DNA from: Uruburuella testudinis
GTDB lineage: Bacteria; Pseudomonadota; Gammaproteobacteria; Burkholderiales; Neisseriaceae
Length of the DNA stretch: 64,000 nt
Assembly (NCBI RefSeq): GCF_022870865.1
Contig: NZ_CP091508.1
Location: forward strand, 310,001-374,000
Direction: 5' to 3'
The notes beneath the pieces are model-generated. The model searched no databases, had not been told where the DNA came from, and was given only the letters and a program-made list of their open reading frames with translations. Each line of letters starts with the position of its first letter. Positions within the stretch are counted from its first letter, which is position 1. Shown in pieces: positions 29,204 through 36,179 of the stretch. The position numbers and the translations under genes were made by a program.

Positions 29204-30439
29204 ATGGTAAAAGGCAAATACATCAGTGCCCTGGATATCGGCACCTCTAAAGTGATTGCGCTTATCGGCGAAGTGCAGGAAGACAACGAAATCCATATCG
29301 TCGGCTTGGGTCAGGCGCCTTCGCGCGGCCTGAAAGCCGGCATGGTGACCAACATCGACGCCACCGCACAAGCCATCAAACAAGCCATGAACGAAGCCGA
29401 GCTGATGGCCGACTGCAAGGTCGACAGCGTCACCACCGGCATCGCCGGCAACCACATTCGCAGCCTCAATTCGCAAGGCGTGGTAAAAATCAAAGACGGC
29501 GAAGTGTCGCAGGCAGATATCGACCGCGCCATCGAAACCGCCAAAGCCGTGAATATTCCGCCCGACCACAACATTTTGCATACCGTGGTGCAGGAATACA
29601 TCATCGACAACCAGCCCGGCGTGAAAGAGCCCATCGGCATGAGCGGCGTGCGCCTCGATACGCGCGTACACATCATCACCGGCGCCATTACCGCGCTGCA
29701 AAACATTCAAAAATGCGTTAACCGCTGCGGCCTGCACATGGATCAAATCATGCTGCAACCCTTGGCCAGCGGCCAGGCGGTGCTGACCGAAGATGAAAAA
29801 GATTTGGGCGTGTGTGTGATTGATATCGGCGGCGGCACCACCGATATCGCCGTGTATACCAACGGCGCCATCCGACACACCGCGGTGATTCCGGTGGCCG
29901 GCGATTTGATTACCAAAGATTTGGCGCAAGCCCTGCGCACGCCGCACAATGCCGCCGAATACATCAAAATCAACCACGGCGTGGCCATCGCCAGCATGGA
30001 CGGTCTCGATGAAATGATTGAAGTGCCCAGCGTGGGCGACCGCCAGCCGCGTCAGATTTCCCGCCGCGTATTGGCCAGCGTAATCGGGCCGCGGGTAGAA
30101 GAAATTTTGGAGCTGACCCTCAATGAATTGCGCCGCAGCGGCTTTCCCGAAGAAGTGCTCACATCAGGCGTGGTGCTGACCGGCGGCGCCTCGCTGCTGA
30201 CCGGCATCGTTGATTTGGCGGAAGACGTGTTCAACCTGCCGGCGCGTATCGGCGTGCCGCATGAAATGGGCGGTGTTTCCGAGCGCATCCGCAACCCGCG
30301 TTATGCCACCGCCATCGGCCTGCTGCAAGCTGCGCGCGGCGATGTCTACGGCAGCTCCGTCAGCGGCGCCGTGGCGGTTAAGGAACCGCAGGAAAGCTTG
30401 CTGGTCAAAATAAAAGAGTGGTTGAAAAATAATTTTTAA
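29204..30439 (+). CDS. ftsA: Cell division protein FtsA
   Basis: Actin-like protein tethering FtsZ to the membrane. 411 residues: phosphate-1 motif ALDIGTSKVIALIGE, the 1C subdomain, phosphate-2 CVIDIGGGTTDIAVY, adenosine motif GVVLTGGASLLTGI, and a C-terminal amphipathic helix LVKIKEWLKNNF for membrane binding. It begins 21 bases after ftsQ. Confidence 0.97.
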   Translation: MVKGKYISALDIGTSKVIALIGEVQEDNEIHIVGLGQAPSRGLKAGMVTNIDATAQAIKQAMNEAELMADCKVDSVTTGIAGNHIRSLNSQGVVKIKDGEVSQADIDRAIETAKAVNIPPDHNILHTVVQEYIIDNQPGVKEPIGMSGVRLDTRVHIITGAITALQNIQKCVNRCGLHMDQIMLQPLASGQAVLTEDEKDLGVCVIDIGGGTTDIAVYTNGAIRHTAVIPVAGDLITKDLAQALRTPHNAAEYIKINHGVAIASMDGLDEMIEVPSVGDRQPRQISRRVLASVIGPRVEEILELTLNELRRSGFPEEVLTSGVVLTGGASLLTGIVDLAEDVFNLPARIGVPHEMGGVSERIRNPRYATAIGLLQAARGDVYGSSVSGAVAVKEPQESLLVKIKEWLKNNF

Positions 30440-30488
30440 CGCGCCTGCAAATACATGCCGGAGCGAACGTAAAGTTGTAAGAAGCCTT

Positions 30489-30518
30489 TTGCAATCGGGC
30501 TTGTAGTTCTTATATAAT
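30489..30518 (+). promoter_or_regulatory. Predicted ftsZ promoter
   Basis: TTGCAA (30489-30494), 18 bases, TATAAT (30513-30518), within the 142-base gap between ftsA and ftsZ. Separate ftsZ promoters are known in gonococci, so extra ftsZ transcription at the end of the cluster is plausible. Confidence 0.65.
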
Positions 30519-30581
30519 GTCAACAGTTTATTATTCGAGTCATCACGTTTTCGTCCTGACGCAGGGCGCAGAGGAGTAGTT

Positions 30582-31751
30582 ATGGAATTGGTTTACGACG
30601 TAGTAGAGTCTGCCGCAAGCCCTGCGGTAATCAAAGTGATCGGTATCGGCGGCGGCGGCTGCAATGCCATCAACAATATGATCGACAACACCGTGCAAGG
30701 CGTAGAATTTATCAGCGCCAACACCGATGCGCAGGCTTTAGGTAAAAACAATGCCGCCAAGCGCATTCAGCTGGGCGTTAACCTGACCCGCGGTTTGGGT
30801 GCGGGTGCCAACCCCGAAATCGGCCGTGCCGCCGCACAGGAAGACCGTGAAGCCATTGCCGACGCTATCCGCGGCGCCCATATGCTGTTTATCACCACCG
30901 GCATGGGCGGCGGCACCGGCACCGGCGCCGCGCCCGTGATTGCCGAAATCGCCAAAGAGCTGGGCATTCTCACCGTAGCCGTGGTCACGCGCCCCTTCGG
31001 CCATGAAGGCAAACGCATCAGCATCGCCCAAGAAGGCTTGGATCACCTGAAAAGCCAAGTGGATTCGCTGATTGTGATTCCGAACGACAAACTGATGACT
31101 GCTTTAGGTGAAGACGTGACCGTGCGAGAAGCCTTCCGTGCTGCCGACAACGTATTGCGCGATGCCGTAGCCGGTATTTCCGAAGTGGTGACCCGTCCCG
31201 GCTTTATCAACCTTGACTTCGCCGACGTGAAAAACGTGATGAGCATCATGGGCATGGCCATGATGGGCTCTGGTGCGGCACAAGGCATCGACCGTGCCCG
31301 CCTGGCTACCGAACAAGCCATTTCCAGCCCGCTGCTGGATGATGTTACTCTAGACGGCGCACGCGGCGTTTTGGTTAACATCACCACCGCTCCGGGCTGC
31401 CTGAAAATGTCGGAATACCGCGAAATCATGAAAGTGGTAGACGAATACGCCCACCCCGATGCCGAGCGCAAATACGGTACGGCCGAAGATGAAGCGATGG
31501 AAGAAGATGCCATCCGCGTGACCATCATCGCCACCGGTTTGAAAGAAAACCAAAACACCGGCGGCAATAATCTGCGCATGGTCAAACAAGCGCAGGCCAC
31601 CGGCACCGACGACGGCTTTCCGGGTATGGGCGGCGTGCTCCGCCCCAACCGCGAACCGCGCAGCATGAACCTGACCGCCTCAGATTTCTCCAATCAATCG
31701 GTGTTGGACGATTTTGAAATTCCCGCCGTATTGCGCCGCCAGGCAGACTGA
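30582..31751 (+). CDS. ftsZ: Cell division GTPase FtsZ
   Basis: Tubulin-like GTPase forming the Z ring. 389 residues with GIGGGGCNAINNM, the tubulin signature GMGGGTGTGAAPVIAEIAK, the T7 loop region PGFINLDFADVKNVMS, and the conserved C-terminal peptide DDFEIPAVLRRQAD for FtsA/ZipA binding. GAGGAGTAGTT before the ATG is a strong ribosome binding site. A terminator follows 12 bases after the stop, and the DUS array starts in its T-tract. Confidence 0.98.
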   Translation: MELVYDVVESAASPAVIKVIGIGGGGCNAINNMIDNTVQGVEFISANTDAQALGKNNAAKRIQLGVNLTRGLGAGANPEIGRAAAQEDREAIADAIRGAHMLFITTGMGGGTGTGAAPVIAEIAKELGILTVAVVTRPFGHEGKRISIAQEGLDHLKSQVDSLIVIPNDKLMTALGEDVTVREAFRAADNVLRDAVAGISEVVTRPGFINLDFADVKNVMSIMGMAMMGSGAAQGIDRARLATEQAISSPLLDDVTLDGARGVLVNITTAPGCLKMSEYREIMKVVDEYAHPDAERKYGTAEDEAMEEDAIRVTIIATGLKENQNTGGNNLRMVKQAQATGTDDGFPGMGGVLRPNREPRSMNLTASDFSNQSVLDDFEIPAVLRRQAD

Positions 31752-31762
31752 TATCGCGTCTG

Positions 31763-31795
31763 AAAAAAAGCCCGCACAACGTGCGGGCTTTTTTT
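31763..31795 (+). terminator. ftsZ terminator
   Basis: AAAAAAAGCCCGCAC (31763-31777), loop AAC, GTGCGGGCTTTTTTT (31781-31795). A textbook intrinsic terminator usable on both strands. Left of it is a DUS missing one base (GCGTCTGAA at 31757) and right of it the first DUS of the tandem array, so the ancestral arrangement was probably an inverted DUS pair framing the hairpin. Confidence 0.93.
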
Positions 31796-33412
31796 CAGAC
31801 GGCCAACCCATTTCAGACGGCCAACCCATTTCAGACGGCCAACCCATTTCAGACGGCCAACCCATTTCAGACGGCCAACCCATTTCAGACGGCCAACCCA
31901 TTTCAGACGGCCAACCCATTTCAGACGGCCAACCCATTTCAGACGGCCAACCCATTTCAGACGGCCAACCCATTTCAGACGGCCAACCCATTTCAGACGG
32001 CCAACCCATTTCAGACGGCCAACCCATTTCAGACGGCCAACCCATTTCAGACGGCCAACCCATTTCAGACGGCCAACCCATTTCAGACGGCCAACCCATT
32101 TCAGACGGCCAACCCATTTCAGACGGCCAACCCATTTCAGACGGCCAACCCATTTCAGACGGCCAACCCATTTCAGACGGCCAACCCATTTCAGACGGCC
32201 AACCCATTTCAGACGGCCAACCCATTTCAGACGGCCAACCCATTTCAGACGGCCAACCCATTTCAGACGGCCAACCCATTTCAGACGGCCAACCCATTTC
32301 AGACGGCCAACCCATTTCAGACGGCCAACCCATTTCAGACGGCCAACCCATTTCAGACGGCCAACCCATTTCAGACGGCCAACCCATTTCAGACGGCCAA
32401 CCCATTTCAGACGGCCAACCCATTTCAGACGGCCAACCCATTTCAGACGGCCAACCCATTTCAGACGGCCAACCCATTTCAGACGGCCAACCCATTTCAG
32501 ACGGCCAACCCATTTCAGACGGCCAACCCATTTCAGACGGCCAACCCATTTCAGACGGCCAACCCATTTCAGACGGCCAACCCATTTCAGACGGCCAACC
32601 CATTTCAGACGGCCAACCCATTTCAGACGGCCAACCCATTTCAGACGGCCAACCCATTTCAGACGGCCAACCCATTTCAGACGGCCAACCCATTTCAGAC
32701 GGCCAACCCATTTCAGACGGCCAACCCATTTCAGACGGCCAACCCATTTCAGACGGCCAACCCATTTCAGACGGCCAACCCATTTCAGACGGCCAACCCA
32801 TTTCAGACGGCCAACCCATTTCAGACGGCCAACCCATTTCAGACGGCCAACCCATTTCAGACGGCCAACCCATTTCAGACGGCCAACCCATTTCAGACGG
32901 CCAACCCATTTCAGACGGCCAACCCATTTCAGACGGCCAACCCATTTCAGACGGCCAACCCATTTCAGACGGCCAACCCATTTCAGACGGCCAACCCATT
33001 TCAGACGGCCAACCCATTTCAGACGGCCAACCCATTTCAGACGGCCAACCCATTTCAGACGGCCAACCCATTTCAGACGGCCAACCCATTTCAGACGGCC
33101 AACCCATTTCAGACGGCCAACCCATTTCAGACGGCCAACCCATTTCAGACGGCCAACCCATTTCAGACGGCCAACCCATTTCAGACGGCCAACCCATTTC
33201 AGACGGCCAACCCATTTCAGACGGCCAACCCATTTCAGACGGCCAACCCATTTCAGACGGCCAACCCATTTCAGACGGCCAACCCATTTCAGACGGCCAA
33301 CCCATTTCAGACGGCCAACCCATTTCAGACGGCCAACCCATTTCAGACGGCCAACCCATTTCAGACGGCCAGCCCATTTCAGACGGCCAGCCCATTTCAG
33401 ACGGCCAACCCA
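31793..33412. repeat. Tandem array of 90 DUS-containing 18-bp units
   Basis: The unit TTTCAGACGGCCAACCCA is repeated 90 times without interruption (90 x 18 = 1,620 bases). Every unit contains TTCAGACGGC, the complement of the DUS core GCCGTCTGAA, always in the same orientation. On the complementary strand the 12-mer is TGGCCGTCTGAA, one base from the AG-DUS that dominates in this window. By eye, 88 units are identical; units 88 and 89 (starting 33359 and 33377) have AACCCA changed to AGCCCA. A degenerate half-unit follows (33413-33421). The unit is 56% GC. The array fills the whole space between ftsZ and a convergent permease gene. Because 18 is divisible by 3, five of six frames stay open, but no ribosome binding site or codon bias supports coding. 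An assembly effect on copy number cannot be excluded. Confidence 0.97.
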
Positions 33413-33420
33413 ATGCAGAT

Positions 33421-33475
33421 AGCTGAGCCTGCCGAAGCCATTATGTTGACATAAAAGGCTTCGGCAGGCTCAGCT
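33421..33475. terminator. Long inverted repeat between the array and the permease gene
   Basis: A 19-bp perfect stem: 33421-33439 (AGCTGAGCCTGCCGAAGCC) with its complement at 33457-33475 and a 17-base loop. It lies 10 bases past the permease stop on the minus strand, so it probably stops that transcript before it enters the array, although no clear T-run follows. Confidence 0.6.
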
Positions 33476-33485
33476 TGCTCATCGG

Positions 33486-34967
33486 TTAAATGGTATTGTC
33501 GCTGCGTTTCATCAGCAGCAGATACAGAATAAAGCCCAAGGCGCAGCCGATAAACCAATTGAAGTCGGCCAGAGGTTTGATGCCGGCCAAGGTAATGCTC
33601 ACGCCGACCGCCACCGGCGGTATCAGCGCCAGCAATGCTTTGATGTTCCAGCCGCCGCGATACCAGTAAGCACCGTCGGGGCGGGTGCTGTAGAGGGCGT
33701 CGACATCGATTTTTTGCTGGCGGACGATATAGAAATCGGCCAGCAAGATGCCGAACAGCGGCCCGATAAAGGCAGAAAGCATATCCAGAGTATAGTGGAT
33801 GGTTTCCGGAGAGTTAAACAGATTCCAGGGCATGATAAACACCGAGCCGATGGCAGCAATAAAACCGCCGATGCGAAAGCTGATGTGCTGCGGCGCCACA
33901 TTGGCAAAATCGAAGGCGGGCGATACGAAATTGGCCACGATATTGATGCCGATGGTGGCGGTCACAAAAGTAAAGGCACCCAACAGCATCACGCCGACAT
34001 TATCGATGCGGGCTACGGTGTCGATGGGGTCAGTCAGCATTTCGCCAAATACCGGAATGGTGCCGGAAGTAATGATCACAGTCACCAGGGCAAACAGTGT
34101 GAAGTTGATCGGCAACCCCCAGAAATTGCCTTTTTTCACGGCTTTAAAGCTTTTGCCGTAGCGTGAAAAGTCGCCGAAGTTCAACATCGGCCCTGAAAAA
34201 TAAGACACCACCAACGCGATGGCGGTTAGCATCGGCAAAATGGCATCGCTGCCGAAATATTTGACCTCGCCCAGATTCAGGCTGATGTTGCTCAAGCCGG
34301 CGCGCTGCACAATCCAGATGGCCAGCAGCAGCATCACCACATAAACGGCAGGGCCCGCCCAATCGATAAATTTTTTGATGGTATCCATGCCGTGCCAAAA
34401 TACAGCGGCTTGCAATACCCACATAATGCCGAAGCTGAGCCAGCCCAACAGCGACAAGCCCAGCAGGCTGGTTTCCGCCAACCCTTGTGCGGCAGGAAAC
34501 GCCCACAAAATCAGAATATCCAGCGATTTTGAGGCCAGAAAAGTTTGAATGCCGTACCAGGCCACCGCAATCAAACCGCGGATGACCGCCGGCACATTGG
34601 CGCCGAATACCCCGAATGCCATGCGGCAGGCCACCGGATAAGGCACACCGGCCTGCTGGCTGGGTTTGGCGACCAGATTGCATAAAAACTGCACAATCAC
34701 AATGCCGACAATCAGCGATATCAATACCTGCCAGCTGTGCAGGCCGAGGGCAAACAGGCTGCCGGCAAACACATAACCGCCAACACTGTGCACATCAGAC
34801 ATCCAGAAAGCAAAAATGTTATACCACGACCAGTTTTGCCGGGCACCGGAGAGCGGCGCCAAATCATTATTATAAAGTTTATGGCTGTATTCTTCCGATA
34901 CACTATCGGTTTGCCCGGCAGAGGGTGCCATTGCACCGTCTATCACAGAATCGAAGGTTTTTTCCAT
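33486..34967 (-). CDS. NCS1-family nucleobase/hydantoin permease
   Basis: Polytopic transporter of 493 residues with about twelve helices. Family marks are the N-terminal NDLAPLSGARQNWSWYNIFAFWMSDVH, here noted as NDLAPL and WYNIFAFWM, plus FGVFGANVPAVIRGLIAVAWYGIQTF in the third helix region and NFGDFSRYGKS after helix 6. NCS1 carriers import cytosine, allantoin, hydantoins, uracil or thiamine precursors with sodium or protons. The divergent racemase of the hydantoin/allantoin type makes those ureide-type substrates the best guess. ATG at 34967 follows GGGAGCGCTAA on the minus strand. Confidence 0.85.
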   Translation of the reverse strand: MEKTFDSVIDGAMAPSAGQTDSVSEEYSHKLYNNDLAPLSGARQNWSWYNIFAFWMSDVHSVGGYVFAGSLFALGLHSWQVLISLIVGIVIVQFLCNLVAKPSQQAGVPYPVACRMAFGVFGANVPAVIRGLIAVAWYGIQTFLASKSLDILILWAFPAAQGLAETSLLGLSLLGWLSFGIMWVLQAAVFWHGMDTIKKFIDWAGPAVYVVMLLLAIWIVQRAGLSNISLNLGEVKYFGSDAILPMLTAIALVVSYFSGPMLNFGDFSRYGKSFKAVKKGNFWGLPINFTLFALVTVIITSGTIPVFGEMLTDPIDTVARIDNVGVMLLGAFTFVTATIGINIVANFVSPAFDFANVAPQHISFRIGGFIAAIGSVFIMPWNLFNSPETIHYTLDMLSAFIGPLFGILLADFYIVRQQKIDVDALYSTRPDGAYWYRGGWNIKALLALIPPVAVGVSITLAGIKPLADFNWFIGCALGFILYLLLMKRSDNTI

Positions 34968-35321
34968 TTAGCGCTCCCAATTTGACTGCATGGTTAAAAA
35001 ATAATGAGGTGAAAATATCGGGAAATCTGCTGCAATAACCGTTTGCCCGCATCTGTTTGGATGACGGTGCCATTGTGCAAATTTCAATCAATCAGGTTAT
35101 TTCATTGCGTGAAAGTGTGCACCTGTCGAAGAAAATGCTCAATATAATTCAAACACGCTATAAAAAATAACCATAAATTTTTTATAGCCGGAAGATTCAA
35201 GGTTGATTATTTTAAATTAAATTTATTTTAACGCATAAATTGTTGACAATATAATCTATGATTGTTGACAATATGCGCATATTATCTGATGCTGAAACCA
35301 GTTTCACCGAAAGGAAACACC
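34968..35321. other. Divergent control region between permease and racemase genes
   Basis: About 350 bases, strikingly AT-rich from 35140 on, with no gene. It carries the duplicated operator described separately. The permease-side half has no clear promoter by eye. Confidence 0.6.
35239..35274. promoter_or_regulatory. Duplicated operator ATTGTTGACAATAT with an internal -10 box
   Basis: The 14-mer ATTGTTGACAATAT occurs at 35239-35252 and again at 35261-35274, 22 bases apart (two helical turns). Each copy is a near-palindrome ATTGT-TG-ACAAT of the GT..AC kind bound by GntR-family regulators. TATAAT (35250-35255) lies between them, so a bound repressor would block the promoter. The regulator gene is not in the window. 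Confidence 0.6.
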
Positions 35322-36047
35322 ATGCATATCCGCCTGATCAACCCCAATACCTCGGCACACATGACCGAGGCCATGTTTCAAAGCGTTCGTGCTTACGCTG
35401 CGCCCGGCACGGTGCTGTCGGCCGTGACATCGGCGCAGGGGCCGGTGTCGATCGAATCGCATTTTGACGAAGCGGTAAGCGTTATCGGTGTGTGTGATGA
35501 AATTTTGCAGGGCTGCGCTGAACAGGTAGACGCCTATATATTGGCCTGTTTCGGCGATCCGGGCATTTGGGCGGCGCGCGAGCTGACTGATGCGCCGGTG
35601 ATCGGCATTGCTCAAGCCGCTTTCAGCACCGCAGCCATGCTGGCGCCGCGTTTTGCGGTGGTTACCAGCATGCAGCGCACCGTGATTATGGCGCATCACC
35701 TGCTGGCACAATACGGCATGGCATCGTTGTGCTGCCATGTCGGTGCGGTTGATTTACCGGTGCTCGATTTGGATAACGGAGCTGCCGTTGAAGCCATTAT
35801 CCGCCATGCCGTGCAGGCGCGCGATCAGCACGGTGCCGGCGCCATCGTGCTCGGATGTGGCGGCATGTCGCACGCCCGCGCCGAAATCGAAGCGGCTGTG
35901 GAGGTGCCGGTGGTAGACGGGGTGGCGGCGGCGCTGAAGCTGGCGGAAATGCTGGTGATGCTGGGTCTGAAAACCGGCAAACACGGTGATTTGGCCTACC
36001 CGCTGCCGAAGACCTTTACCGGCGGTATGAGCCGGTTTAGTCGCTAG
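35322..36047 (+). CDS. Hydantoin/allantoin racemase family protein (Asp/Glu racemase superfamily)
   Basis: 241 residues from the ATG at 35322, which has AAAGGAAACACC before it. Family marks are IRLINPNTSAHMTE, GPVSIESHFDEA, the first catalytic cysteine in LACFGDPGIWAARE, and the second in VLGCGGMSHARAEIE, with DGVAAALKLAEMLV near the end. Such enzymes racemise 5-substituted hydantoins or allantoin by a two-cysteine mechanism. No hydantoinase or allantoinase is in the window. The stop TAG (36045-36047) is within a CTAG that borders a fragment of the MITE. Confidence 0.85.
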   Translation: MHIRLINPNTSAHMTEAMFQSVRAYAAPGTVLSAVTSAQGPVSIESHFDEAVSVIGVCDEILQGCAEQVDAYILACFGDPGIWAARELTDAPVIGIAQAAFSTAAMLAPRFAVVTSMQRTVIMAHHLLAQYGMASLCCHVGAVDLPVLDLDNGAAVEAIIRHAVQARDQHGAGAIVLGCGGMSHARAEIEAAVEVPVVDGVAAALKLAEMLVMLGLKTGKHGDLAYPLPKTFTGGMSRFSR

Positions 36048-36070
36048 GGTGTTCTGACCATTAAGAATAC
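36044..36070. mobile_element. Fragment of the CTAG-flanked MITE after the racemase gene
   Basis: CTAG then GGTGTTCTGACCATTAAGAA resembles the outer arm of the full copies; the core is missing. The TAG in CTAG ends the racemase gene. Confidence 0.55.
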
Positions 36071-36179
36071 CCCGGGTTTTGCATGGGCATAAAAGCCGCA
36101 CCATGTATCTTGCAGCCAAAAAGCTTAAATTGCTTTACAATAACAACATGTATGTAATTTATGCGGTTTGCTATTATTC

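Noticed and set aside
31793..33412. Resemblance of the tandem array to a CRISPR array
   Set aside because: There are no unique spacers: the 6 bases between DUS cores are the same in nearly every unit, the period is only 18, and no cas genes are in the window.
31680..33454. Long open frames of hexapeptide repeats as real genes
   Set aside because: They are open because the unit length is a multiple of three; no ribosome binding site, no unique sequence start and no codon pattern support them. Kept only as a question in the findings.
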